NCBI GenBank assembly: GCA_052033935.1
Contig: JBPOJE010000066.1
Span: 1 to 54,507, forward strand
Source of the DNA: JAGVUD01 sp052033935
GTDB taxonomy: Bacteria; Armatimonadota; UBA5829; DSUL01
Reading direction: 5' to 3'
DNA length: 54,507 bases
Below are positions 9,140-18,196 of the stretch, in pieces. Every line of letters begins with the position of its first letter. Within the stretch, counting starts at the first letter, position 1. The notes under the pieces are model-generated. The model made no database searches and was not told where the DNA came from. It saw only the letters and a list, made by a program, of their open reading frames with translations. Position numbers and translations under genes: made by a program.

Positions 9140-10288
9140 TCAGGCGGTCAACACCTGCATCAGGGCATCATAGACCTGATCCACCGTTATGCACCGCATG
9201 CAGGCATCCCCTGTGCGCGGCCCCTCGAACCCAAGCTGGATCCAGGGCTCCCGGCAGTACGTGCTTTGCACCGCCACGGAGGCGGGATTGAGCGGGCCCC
9301 AGCGCTTCGCGGAGGTCGGGCCGTGAAGCGCAACGAGCCTGCACCCGAGCGCGGAAGCCATATGCATGATGCCGGTGTCCACGCTCACAACGGCGGCGGA
9401 GCCTTGCAGAAGACGCGCGGTGGCGGCAATGTCGAGTTCGCCCGCCGCAACCGCCGCGGCACCATCTGATATCCGCGCTGCCACAGCTTCGGCCCCTGCC
9501 CTGTCACGCCCAGAACCCGTCAACACAACGCGGTGCCCGGCGGCGGCCACGCGAGCGGCAAGTTCCACCCAACGCTCGGCCGGCCACGCCTTCACCGCGG
9601 CGCGTGATCCGCCCGGAAACATGTGGAACACGACGCTTCCCGGCGCAAGCGGACGTTCGCCCTCGGGGACGAGGAGACACGGCAGGCTTCCGCCGCTCGC
9701 GCCTAGCACGGCGGTGAGTGCCCGGAAGTTCTCGATCTCGTGGCGGTCCGTGGTATGCGCCGCACAGCGGTCGAAAACGTAATGACGACGCTGCCCCGGC
9801 GTGCGGAAGCCCACCTTGAAGGCGGCGCGCGCGAAGTGCGAGACGAGGGCGTCGTAGCGCGGCCACTGGCCGAAGTCTATCCACGCATCGAACAGGCCCG
9901 CGCGGCGGACGATGCTCAGCGCCTTCCAGAGACGGGTGATGGGAAGCCGGACGACATCGTCGAGGCCGGGCACGAGCCGCGCCACCTCGAAGTTGCTTCC
10001 GCCGCAGAAGAGCGTGATACTGCTCTCGAGGAAGCTCTGGCGCAAGTCGGCGACAGGCCCCGAAAGCAGCACGGTATCACCGATGGCGGCGGTCCTCAGC
10101 AAGCCGATTCGCGTGATTGCCGGCGGAGGCCCCGCGGCGCGGCGGGTGATACCGCAGACGGCGCAAAGCGGAGTTCCCGCCCAGAGGTCGAGAAAGCGGA
10201 ACAGCCTGTTCCCGCGCTCGGATGCAGCGCTCAATGCCCCGTAGTCACTCTGGAAGATCGAGTTCCCACGCGCGTACCCTCGATGCAA
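9140..10288 (-). CDS. Glycosyltransferase family 9 (heptosyltransferase-like), last gene of the EPS operon
   Basis: About 382 residues from TTG 10288. The start is uncertain: there is no good ribosome site, and TTG 10234 is another option. The GT-B fold begins at ITRIGLLRTAAIGDTVLLS, the usual GT9 N-terminus that builds the glycine-rich acceptor site. The C-terminal donor domain shows VVFHMFPGGSRAAVKAWPAERWVEL and VVSVDTGIMHMASALGC, where D-T/S-G-x-M-H is the hallmark of ADP-heptose-type transferases. It overlaps the end of the GT-C gene by 44 bases if TTG 10288 is used. It probably adds one sugar to the repeat unit in the cytoplasm. A second GT9 gene occurs at 20414-21481. Confidence 0.85.
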   Translation of the reverse strand: MHRGYARGNSIFQSDYGALSAASERGNRLFRFLDLWAGTPLCAVCGITRRAAGPPPAITRIGLLRTAAIGDTVLLSGPVADLRQSFLESSITLFCGGSNFEVARLVPGLDDVVRLPITRLWKALSIVRRAGLFDAWIDFGQWPRYDALVSHFARAAFKVGFRTPGQRRHYVFDRCAAHTTDRHEIENFRALTAVLGASGGSLPCLLVPEGERPLAPGSVVFHMFPGGSRAAVKAWPAERWVELAARVAAAGHRVVLTGSGRDRAGAEAVAARISDGAAAVAAGELDIAATARLLQGSAAVVSVDTGIMHMASALGCRLVALHGPTSAKRWGPLNPASVAVQSTYCREPWIQLGFEGPRTGDACMRCITVDQVYDALMQVLTA

Positions 10289-11885
10289 TGAGCTGGGGCT
10301 TGTCGCCCACCCATCCCCACTGGTCGTACTGCTCGGACTGGAACACCTGCCGTTCGCTGCTCAGCCGTACGAGCCCGGCTGGGCGATCGTGCAACGCGCA
10401 CATGATCGTGAAGTGTATCTCACCGTCGTTCTTGTAGATCGTTTCCTGCTCGGGCGAGAAGTTCGCCTGCACCAGATATCGGGCGCTGCATTTCTTAAGG
10501 AAATCGTCCAGCCGCCCCTCGGCCCCGTAGCGCTGGTACTCGAGTGAGTTGACCAGCCCGTCCAGATTGACGACCCTGCGATCGGAGAAGTAGCCGAAAA
10601 CGCCCGCGTCGTTCATGACAAACACCGTGTCCGGCGGAGTGCTGGAGCGCGCCCAAAGAGCAGCATCGTAGCAGTAGGTGCGCCACTTCGCGGGCAGTTG
10701 ACCGGTGACGCCACGATAAAGCCTCCGTGCAGGCACAACCAGCAGCAGCAGAGCCAGCACGATGGCTGTTACGCGCATGGGACGCATCCGGCGGTCGCAC
10801 AGCCACTCGTCGCCCAGCACCCAGCTTCCGATCATCACAAAGTTCAGAATGACGGTCAGGACGTACGGGTGGAAATACCAGTTGTAAGCCCCGCGCGCTT
10901 TCGTGAAGACGAACGTGTTGAGCAAGTGCAGGATGCAGTAGGTGTTGAATGTAAAGAGCAGCGCGAGATCGCTCTCGGACGCCCGGCCATCCTCGCGCAA
11001 CGCCCGCGCCCGCGCGACGATCCAGGCGTTGGCAACCAGCGCTATGAGCGCCGCAACCTCCGCCCACCAGTAGCGGAACACATACTCGCGGACCACATGA
11101 ACGTGCGGAAACGTGCTCTTGAGCATACCGCTGATGGGAAGATAGACTTCGAAAAGCTGCTTGTTCAGCAACGCGTAGGCAACAAGCCCAACCACGGTGA
11201 CGGCAAAGACGCTCACCCAGCGCCCGAGAATCCGGCCAGCGCCGTCCTTCCGGTGTATGACAGCGACGGCGAGCGCGACGCCCGGCAGAAGCAGAATCCC
11301 ATCTATGCGAGCCAGGATGACTAGAAGCAGGAGCAGCCCGAAGAGCGCGTCACACGCGGCTCCTCCCCGGGAGCGCAGAGGGTCGCGCAGGCGAACGAAC
11401 AGAAACAGCAGCAGCCAGAGCGTCTCGAACAGGCCGGTCTCCATGCCGCTCTGATAGGTGGACATCTGCACGGTGACGGCGGTGAACATGACCACGGCAG
11501 CGGCGGCCCAAGCGGCTCCGCGGCTGTGCACCGCAAACCAGAGCGCGGCTGCCGCGCCGATCCACAACAGGATGCTCGCGGTGAACACAGCGCGCAGGCC
11601 TATATAGAGTCCGGGGGCTAATTTGTACACACTATAACAGACGAAGCCCCACAAAGGATGGAAGCCGTTCGTCTTGTTGATCGTGTCGAATGTAAACCAG
11701 TGCCCGTGCGCCGCGTTGCGCGCGATCTTGAAATAGTAGAACGCGTCGTCCTCGACCAGCGACAGCAGCCCGCGCGCGGGCAGGCCCCACACCATCATCG
11801 CCTGAGCGATCGCCACCAGCGCCACCAGAAATACGATTGGGGCGGTGGCCAGAGCGCTGCTCCGGCCGCCGCGGTCAGTCTGCAT
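10245..11885 (-). CDS. Multi-pass GT-C-type membrane glycosyltransferase-like protein
   Basis: A 546-residue polytopic protein starting at ATG 11885 with AGGAGGA nine bases upstream. Roughly ten to eleven hydrophobic segments are visible. After the first helix comes SLVEDDAFYYFKIARNAA and later KTNGFHPLWG; an acidic pair in the first outer loop is typical of GT-C enzymes (PMT/ArnT type) that use lipid-phosphate sugars. A soluble C-terminal domain (about 400-546) includes VVNLDGLVNSLEYQRYG. Such proteins are usually annotated hypothetical. In this locus a role in decorating the lipid-linked or exported glycan on the outer face of the inner membrane is a fair inference, not shown. A terminator-like hairpin lies just upstream, so it may have its own promoter or be expressed at a lower level. 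Confidence 0.7.
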   Translation of the reverse strand: MQTDRGGRSSALATAPIVFLVALVAIAQAMMVWGLPARGLLSLVEDDAFYYFKIARNAAHGHWFTFDTINKTNGFHPLWGFVCYSVYKLAPGLYIGLRAVFTASILLWIGAAAALWFAVHSRGAAWAAAAVVMFTAVTVQMSTYQSGMETGLFETLWLLLFLFVRLRDPLRSRGGAACDALFGLLLLLVILARIDGILLLPGVALAVAVIHRKDGAGRILGRWVSVFAVTVVGLVAYALLNKQLFEVYLPISGMLKSTFPHVHVVREYVFRYWWAEVAALIALVANAWIVARARALREDGRASESDLALLFTFNTYCILHLLNTFVFTKARGAYNWYFHPYVLTVILNFVMIGSWVLGDEWLCDRRMRPMRVTAIVLALLLLVVPARRLYRGVTGQLPAKWRTYCYDAALWARSSTPPDTVFVMNDAGVFGYFSDRRVVNLDGLVNSLEYQRYGAEGRLDDFLKKCSARYLVQANFSPEQETIYKNDGEIHFTIMCALHDRPAGLVRLSSERQVFQSEQYDQWGWVGDKPQLIASRVRAWELDLPE

Positions 11886-11948
11886 TTGCCGGGGTCCTCC
11901 TCAACTTCACTCACACAGCCCTCAGAACCGGCAGGCGTCTTGCGCTGC

Positions 11949-11978
11949 AAAACAGGACGGCCCCGAAGGAGCCGCCCC
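11949..11978 (-). terminator. Weak terminator-like hairpin after the EPS glycosidase gene
   Basis: On the minus strand GGGGCGGC can pair with GCCGTCCT (one G-T pair, about 9-base loop), followed by TGTTTT. It lies in the 121-base gap between the glycosidase gene and the GT-C gene, the longest gap inside the EPS cluster below wza. The stem and U-run are modest, so partial termination is the most that can be claimed. Confidence 0.35.
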
Positions 11979-12006
11979 GGACGCCGCCGTTTGCATTTGA
12001 ATCATA

Positions 12007-15000
12007 TCATTGCCTGACAACAACAGAGAACGATACCTTGCCTGTGCCTCCGCTCGCAACGTACGGTATCACCCAGCGCAGTTCACGGCTCGCGGCGTCG
12101 TAGATGCCCCCGCTCGTCGCGCTGCCCTCCACGTAATCGAACTTCTCGGGAAGCTGATGCCGTACGAGCATGTTGGAAACCGGGCTCGAGCTGCTATTCG
12201 TGTAGTCCACGCTCAGCGTGACGGCCGTGCCAGGGATGAGCGTCTCTGGCATGCTCTCAACCTCAACACTGACAGGCTCGGAAGGGTTGTCGCGGTAGAA
12301 CTCCTGATACCCATCGGCGACATAGAGCTTTCCGGCACTGATCACGGACCCGGCCGCGTCGCGCACATCGACTTCATCAATCGCGAACGACGCTCCGGAC
12401 GCGCGGGTGATTTCGATGGCGGCATACCGCGCATCCACGGGCGAGCCGAAGCTGATAGTGATATCGCCCCGTCCCGAAACCGTGCCGTCGTTGCGCCAGA
12501 CAGCCTGTTCCGTGAAACCGTCCCCCGCGAAGGTCTCGAACGTGAACCGGTCGCCCACGGTATAGGGCTTAGAGGCCGCCTGCAGGGTGAAGCTGACAAG
12601 CCGGTTCTGCGAGGTGAAGGGGACGCCGACCGTGGCCACGCCCTGACTGCCGGACAGCGAACCTTTGACAGTGAACGACTTCGCGGACGTCGCGGTGACC
12701 GTCCATTCCTCGGTCTTGAGGGCGGGTGACGCCGAATCCACCCGCACAACCATCGGCGCGGCCTCGGCACTTCCGATGTGGCGCGCGGCGACGCGGTCCG
12801 GCCGCGAGCTGGCATCGGTGGCGGTAAGCGATGTCAGCACGCGCACGGACGCGATGCGGGACCTGTCGAGTACGCCGAGCGAAACGCTGGCGATGCTGTG
12901 CCTGCCCGACACCGGGACGATGCGGCTCTCGCTGTCATAGCCGCAGAGGTCCATGAAGATGCCGCGGTTAGAGGCCAGGTTGCGATACGCCCAGTAGATG
13001 GGCTTCGGCACGACGCACGATTTCACGACGCCGATGGACTTGCCGTCAGGCGCCGCGGCGGAGGCGTTGCCCTTGCCGTCCTGCCTGTAGGTGATCTTGA
13101 CCTTTTTGCTGGAGTCGAAGATTGGGCTGAAAACTTCTTCACTTCCTGACACAACGAAGTCGCCGTTGAACGAGTCATGCGGCGCGGGAATGCCACTGAC
13201 AGTGATTTTGTCGCCGATAGCGAAAGCGACGTCAATGTGATTCGTGACCTGCAGCGTCACCTTGCCGTTCACCCGGCTGATGCTTGCAATATCCCGCTGC
13301 TGGGAATGCATGTGGTAAAACAGGCCACCGTGCGGGCCGTACTGGTCGTCTTCTTTCTCTCCCACGGGGGCCAGGTCACCGTCTGACGGCCACCACTGAA
13401 CCGAACGCACCCACCCCAGCCTGCGGCACTGCATCAGCATCCGCAGTCCGTAGTCCGCCTGTTTGCGATCGTTCATGCCGCCGCCGCAATGGAGCACTCC
13501 GCTGTCGCTGGCCAACTCCCCGAAGAACACTTCCTTGCCGCCATCGCCGTGGCTGACCATTATGTCCCTTGCGCGCTGGTGCGCCACAGTCTCCCACCCG
13601 AGCGCGTCCGGGGCCTTGTTGCTGAAAAGATACGGATGCCACGACGCGAAGTCGAAGGAGTCCCTGCCGGCGATCCGGTACACCGTCTCGATGTGGTGGT
13701 TTCCGCCGTTGGCGTAGCCCCCGCCGATAACGTAAGCCGTGGGGTCCACCGACTTGACGGCGTCGTAGAACTGCCTATGCATGATGGCGTGAAGCTCCTG
13801 TCCGCCGCTCCAGAACATCCACATGTCCGGCTCGTTCCACGACTGCCAGTATTTGATGCGGTCCTGGAAGTGGCCGACCACGTCCTTGACATAGCGGATC
13901 CACTGGTCCGTATTCAGGTAGTTGTAAAAGGCAGCTACCTTCGACGACGGACCGATTTGCGGAGCACCGAGGCGGAACTCATCAACCGCCACCCCCGCCG
14001 AGTCGTTCCCCGCGCTCGATATGCCGACCTTCAGCGGATAGCGGAGGGGCTGCTCGAATGTGAAGCTGGCCTGGTAGCCTCCATCCGGGCCATCCGCGTC
14101 CGGCTGCTGAGAGGAGTAAACGGTGTACGAGTTCCCGGATTTGCGCACCGTGACGTATCGGGGCGCGGTCACCATCCAGCCGAGCGAGCCATCCGCGCCG
14201 CGCGACGTCTTGACCCCGTTGACGCACCGGGTGAGATACGGGCGGCCCTGGTCGTTGGTGAGACCATAGCGGAACCAGTTGCGCTCGTCCTGATACACCA
14301 TGATGCCAGCGTGCGCGAACGGCTTGGGCGCACTCGCATCGTAGCGGGCAGAGCGGCTGAACTTTGCCGTCGCGCTGAAGTCGCCGCTTCCGCTGATGTT
14401 CTGATAGAGGAAGTGCCCCACCCCGTCCGAAGGCGTGGACTTGACCACGAAATCCAGATGCCCGGATTTGTCCCTGTTGACGGATGACGACGGCGGCGGG
14501 TTCATCCACTTCCACTTGCTGTTGAGCGCGGACGAATCGAACGTTTCGGAGGCAATGTGGCCGCTGATACTGCCAACCCGGCGGGTGAGTTTGCCCGTCA
14601 TCATATCGAACATGTAGTCGGCCCCGGAGAGGTAGTAGGTGTCAATGCTGTCGTACGAGATCATCACCTTCGAGCCATCGGCAGGCGCGACCCCGTGGTA
14701 CCACACATTCTTCGGCTTGAAGCGCACGACCCCGAGCCGGTTGATCTGGTACACCTTCGCGCCGTCCGGGGCATTGAAGATGTTGTCCACGCGCTCCCAC
14801 CGCTCCCAGCCCTTGCCTTCGTCCACCCACACCTCTTCTGACCCGACGATGATCGGCGACTTCGATGTGCGGGGGCTGTTCTCGTCGAACTGCAGGTCGG
14901 GCACGAAATTTGTTGTGATCACTTCGTCAGTGCGGCGGGTGGTGGGAACGGGATACGGCGTAATGAACACCGGGTACCAGAGGGGCAGGTTCGTGATGAC

Positions 15001-15507
15001 CGGACAGTGGGCAAGGGTGGCCGTTTCGCCCTTGAACTCCACGATCTCCTGCTCGACAGGCTCGTTGGGAGGGAAGCTCTTGCGAAGAAGGCCGTTGGCC
15101 CAGCCCGGGGTGTATCCGAGCTGCGCCGCAACGGTGAAGCCGTTCTTCGCGTAGTAGTTGATCCGGTCCTCGAGACCCCAGAGGTTGTACTCCGTCTTTG
15201 GCCCCCTGCCCTGCAGCGCGAACCAACCAAGCTCCACGCCCACGCCCAGGATATTCGCTTCTTTCAGGAGCCTCGTTTGACCGCCATGCCCACTCCCCCA
15301 GAAGCAGAACTCGCCAAGACCGTAGCTCGTGCGGGGAAGGGAGTTTGCGTCGCCGTAGAACGTGAGCCAGGCCGCGTCGTCTGCACCTCCGGCGGCCCGC
15401 ACCCCGTCGGTCAGCTTTATCTGCGCCTCCCTGTCGCCCGGCGCCGCAGCGCCACCAAGCGTGGCGGCGAGGACAAGGACGGCAGCAAAGCTGAGTGCGC
15501 CTCTCAC
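12007..15507 (-). CDS. Secreted GH-A-clan glycosidase inside the EPS operon
   Basis: About 1166 residues from GTG 15507, which overlaps the TGA of the glycosyltransferase upstream (GTGA) and has GAGGGG ahead of it. The hydrophobic stretch LSFAAVLVLAATLGGAAA is a signal peptide. In order: a TIM-barrel start (LKEANILGVGVELGWFALQG, AAQLGYTPGWANG); a laminin-G/GH43-C2-like beta sandwich (about 380-560); the rest of the barrel with YWQSWNEPDMW (presumed acid/base Glu) and EVFFGELASD (presumed nucleophile); two further beta domains; and a DUF11-like C-terminal domain (SVEVESMPETLIPGTAVTLSVDY). The inserted sandwich within the barrel is odd. Its exact position inside the coupled EPS genes suggests it trims, releases or remodels the polymer made by this locus. 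Confidence 0.78.
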   Translation of the reverse strand: MRGALSFAAVLVLAATLGGAAAPGDREAQIKLTDGVRAAGGADDAAWLTFYGDANSLPRTSYGLGEFCFWGSGHGGQTRLLKEANILGVGVELGWFALQGRGPKTEYNLWGLEDRINYYAKNGFTVAAQLGYTPGWANGLLRKSFPPNEPVEQEIVEFKGETATLAHCPVITNLPLWYPVFITPYPVPTTRRTDEVITTNFVPDLQFDENSPRTSKSPIIVGSEEVWVDEGKGWERWERVDNIFNAPDGAKVYQINRLGVVRFKPKNVWYHGVAPADGSKVMISYDSIDTYYLSGADYMFDMMTGKLTRRVGSISGHIASETFDSSALNSKWKWMNPPPSSSVNRDKSGHLDFVVKSTPSDGVGHFLYQNISGSGDFSATAKFSRSARYDASAPKPFAHAGIMVYQDERNWFRYGLTNDQGRPYLTRCVNGVKTSRGADGSLGWMVTAPRYVTVRKSGNSYTVYSSQQPDADGPDGGYQASFTFEQPLRYPLKVGISSAGNDSAGVAVDEFRLGAPQIGPSSKVAAFYNYLNTDQWIRYVKDVVGHFQDRIKYWQSWNEPDMWMFWSGGQELHAIMHRQFYDAVKSVDPTAYVIGGGYANGGNHHIETVYRIAGRDSFDFASWHPYLFSNKAPDALGWETVAHQRARDIMVSHGDGGKEVFFGELASDSGVLHCGGGMNDRKQADYGLRMLMQCRRLGWVRSVQWWPSDGDLAPVGEKEDDQYGPHGGLFYHMHSQQRDIASISRVNGKVTLQVTNHIDVAFAIGDKITVSGIPAPHDSFNGDFVVSGSEEVFSPIFDSSKKVKITYRQDGKGNASAAAPDGKSIGVVKSCVVPKPIYWAYRNLASNRGIFMDLCGYDSESRIVPVSGRHSIASVSLGVLDRSRIASVRVLTSLTATDASSRPDRVAARHIGSAEAAPMVVRVDSASPALKTEEWTVTATSAKSFTVKGSLSGSQGVATVGVPFTSQNRLVSFTLQAASKPYTVGDRFTFETFAGDGFTEQAVWRNDGTVSGRGDITISFGSPVDARYAAIEITRASGASFAIDEVDVRDAAGSVISAGKLYVADGYQEFYRDNPSEPVSVEVESMPETLIPGTAVTLSVDYTNSSSSPVSNMLVRHQLPEKFDYVEGSATSGGIYDAASRELRWVIPYVASGGTGKVSFSVVVRQ

Positions 15508-16553
15508 TGAGGCCCCTCTGCACGGGCGGATTGCGGACGGGTGTCGCGCGCGGGGTGGAGCCGGACGCCGGCCATCACCGAAAACAGATAGACAAAAGGC
15601 ACAACGGCGCACACAGGCACGGCAACGAGCGACGCGAGCGAGGTGAACGCCCGCCTTCCGAGCATCCGGACGTGTAGCCACCAGATTCCGGCCAGGCAAA
15701 ACGCCGTCCACGCGGCAAACGCCCACACGGGCCAACCCCGGAACGCGGCTGCGGCCGACGCGGCGATTCCCGCAAGATACGACCAGTAGAGCTTCTGGCG
15801 CAGGCGCGGAACGCAGAAAGCGCCGACCCTGCGCCGGTCAATCCACTGGCCGAAAGTGGCGGGATGAAGCTGGCGCAGCAGGCGGTCGTGGCGGTAGCGC
15901 TTGGCGAGCTGCAGCGGCCGCCGCCAGCTCGGCGCAAGCGGACGATGAATGACCCGCGCCAGCGGAGCCCACGCGATGGAGAGGCCGCGTTCGATCGCGC
16001 GCAGCATCAGTTCGCTGTCTTCCCGGAAGTGAATACGCGTGCGCTGGTCGTAGAACCTAGTGTCGAACAGGCCGATCTGGTCGAACACTTCGCGGCGGAA
16101 GAACATGTTGCAGGTCGGGAACCCACCCGGCTTGGTGTTCTGCGTCTGGTGGGTGAAGGGTGTAATCAGCTCCGGAGAGCCGATTGCCGTGTATCCCTCC
16201 GCGATGTCATGCCCTTCGAGAGCGGCCATCCCGGCCCGGAGCCAGTCCGGCTCGGGCTCCGTGTCGGCATCAAGGAGAGCGATGATCTGTCCGCACGCCT
16301 CCTGTATCCCGCTGTTGCGCGCCGCCCCCGGGCCACCGTTCGACGAACGCCTCACCACCCTGGCTTCGAAGGCAAACCCTGGCGCCAGACGCTCGACGGC
16401 CTCAGCAGTGCCGTCCGTGCTGCAATCGTCCGCGACGATGACTTCGAAATCGTCCGCCGCACAGGTCTGCGCGGTGAGGCAGCGCAGACAAGAACACAGC
16501 AGATCGAGGCTGTTGTACGCGGGGATGACAACGCTCGCGAGCGGGCGCGTCAA
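15504..16553 (-). CDS. Glycosyltransferase family 2 with C-terminal membrane segments
   Basis: About 349 residues from TTG 16553, chosen because it overlaps the upstream TGA (TTGA) and has GGGAG seven bases upstream; TTG or ATG-type starts further up would overlap the polymerase gene by 55 bases. The GT-A domain shows ASVVIPAYNSLDLL, VIVADDCSTDGT, ARNSGIQEA and ALLDADTEPEPDWL (DxD metal site), then EDSELMLRAIERG. About three hydrophobic helices follow (residues 250-330), anchoring the enzyme to the inner membrane. It transfers a sugar from a nucleotide donor to the lipid-linked repeat unit. Confidence 0.88.
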   Translation of the reverse strand: MTRPLASVVIPAYNSLDLLCSCLRCLTAQTCAADDFEVIVADDCSTDGTAEAVERLAPGFAFEARVVRRSSNGGPGAARNSGIQEACGQIIALLDADTEPEPDWLRAGMAALEGHDIAEGYTAIGSPELITPFTHQTQNTKPGGFPTCNMFFRREVFDQIGLFDTRFYDQRTRIHFREDSELMLRAIERGLSIAWAPLARVIHRPLAPSWRRPLQLAKRYRHDRLLRQLHPATFGQWIDRRRVGAFCVPRLRQKLYWSYLAGIAASAAAAFRGWPVWAFAAWTAFCLAGIWWLHVRMLGRRAFTSLASLVAVPVCAVVPFVYLFSVMAGVRLHPARDTRPQSARAEGPQ

Positions 16554-18196
16554 TTGGCGTCTCCCGGCAGCCCCGATCCAAGCTGCCTGTAATGACGCCT
16601 CCACTGCGGAAGCGCGCGCCCGGCAGGCAGTCTCTCGTCCGGCTCAACAACGCCCGGGCTTGCCATCTCCTGCTCCATGACAGGCTCGCGCGCAAGCCTT
16701 GCGGCCGCAAGGCCGATGCCGAACTGCACCCACACGAAAATGCGGAAGAAGTTGGCGTGACCCCAGTACCCCACCAGCACACCCGCCATGCCCGACGCAA
16801 GCCCGATGAGCACAGCCTTCGTGAAGTCGTCCCGGCTTTCGCGGATTCCGCGGAAGAGGGCGCCGTAGTAAGCCACCCAGATCCAAGCGAACACAATGGC
16901 GCCAACGATGCCGCGCTCGCTCAGCACCTCGTAATACAGATTGTTCGGATCCCAGCGCAGCGTCAGCTCGTACTCGTTAGCCTCAGGATCATCGGCGATG
17001 TACTTCAGGCGGTGGAAGGGATAGTTCCCCGGCCCGACGCCCCACAAAGGACTGTCAAGAAACATCAGGTGCGCCGCGTAACGGGCGCGGATTCGAACCA
17101 TCGCGGAGTGTTTGCTGGCCTGCGGGTTCGTGATCTTCGCCACTAGGTCATCCACCCTCGTCGCAAGGTCCGGAACGGCGATCATCGTGACGATGAGGGT
17201 AACGAGCAGGAACGTGACCATGCCGATGATGAACCGCCCGGCTGTTACGCCCTTGATGAGGCCCGAGCGCGCCCCGATGTAGAGCACCATCACCAACGCA
17301 ACCAGACCGCTGACGTAGCCCCCCGCCGAGAGGGTAAGGGCGAAGTTGACGAACAGGAACAATAGAAGCGGAATCTGAACGAGTTTGCTGGGCCGGATCT
17401 GGTTGGCCATGGTGAGCGCCAGCGCAATCGGGATGACAAACACCAGCCACTCGGCGTAGTAGGACGGCTCGGAAAAGGTGCCCAAAATGCGGTACCCGCC
17501 GCCCATCCAGTACCTCTGGCCACTCACCGCATACAGCCCGACGAGCACGCTGGAGATCAGAATGCAGCCGACTGCTATCCGTAGCGTCCTGCGGGTGCGT
17601 ATGACGCTGTAAACCACAACATAGAGGAGCGCGCTGTAAACGGACCAGCCGAGCTGCGTCCAGGTTCTCCACACAGGGCTGTTGAGCCCCCCCGAAGTCA
17701 TCTCCATTCTGTCCAGCGGCATCCGGCCCACCATAAGCACCGCCGACAGCGCTCCGAGGGCGATATACATAAGCACAGGCCAGCGCAGGGGATCGGAGGG
17801 CACAGACATCTGGCGATCAAGAGGCAGCCGGATGAAGAATATCACAATCGCAATGACCGCCACCCAGTCGCTCAGCTTGATGTTGACCCCCGCGAAAGGC
17901 AGATTGTACATATCCATCAGCGGCAGCAGGAGGATTACGAGAATCGCTCCGGTCTCCGCCTTCCACATCACCAGCGCAACGATAGCCGCCGCAAGGACGG
18001 CGAGAGCCACTATCCCGGTCTCCGGCACGCGAAGCAAGCCGTAGGCGTGGTAGCGCGTGGCCAGCCCTCTGCCGCCGACGAGCGCAAAGCCGATCCCGAC
18101 CAGCAGCACAAGCATCGCGAGGTGGCAGCCCGCACGCAAGACAGAGGAGCGCCCGGGCATCGAGGGCGGGTTCAGGAAGCCGGGGCTGAATCTCAC
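16550..18196 (-). CDS. O-antigen ligase / Wzy-like polysaccharide polymerase
   Basis: About 548 residues from GTG 18196, which overlaps the TGA of the GT4 gene above (GTGA) and has GGGAGG about seven bases upstream. It has roughly eleven transmembrane helices. A periplasmic loop between late helices carries the O-antigen-ligase family (PF04932) pattern: MVRIRARYAAHLMF, DSPLWGVGPGNYPFHRL, then NLYYEVLSERGIVGAIVF. Such proteins polymerise lipid-linked repeat units (Wzy) or ligate glycans. Next to a Wzx-type flippase, a Wzc-like kinase and an SLBB export protein, a polymerase role is more likely than LPS ligation. Confidence 0.85.
   Translation of the reverse strand: MRFSPGFLNPPSMPGRSSVLRAGCHLAMLVLLVGIGFALVGGRGLATRYHAYGLLRVPETGIVALAVLAAAIVALVMWKAETGAILVILLLPLMDMYNLPFAGVNIKLSDWVAVIAIVIFFIRLPLDRQMSVPSDPLRWPVLMYIALGALSAVLMVGRMPLDRMEMTSGGLNSPVWRTWTQLGWSVYSALLYVVVYSVIRTRRTLRIAVGCILISSVLVGLYAVSGQRYWMGGGYRILGTFSEPSYYAEWLVFVIPIALALTMANQIRPSKLVQIPLLLFLFVNFALTLSAGGYVSGLVALVMVLYIGARSGLIKGVTAGRFIIGMVTFLLVTLIVTMIAVPDLATRVDDLVAKITNPQASKHSAMVRIRARYAAHLMFLDSPLWGVGPGNYPFHRLKYIADDPEANEYELTLRWDPNNLYYEVLSERGIVGAIVFAWIWVAYYGALFRGIRESRDDFTKAVLIGLASGMAGVLVGYWGHANFFRIFVWVQFGIGLAAARLAREPVMEQEMASPGVVEPDERLPAGRALPQWRRHYRQLGSGLPGDAN

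Noticed and set aside
15508..15735. N-terminal extension of the EPS glycosidase to 15735
   Set aside because: It is Arg/Cys-rich shadow of the GT2 gene; GTG 15507 gives a clean signal peptide and a GTGA junction.
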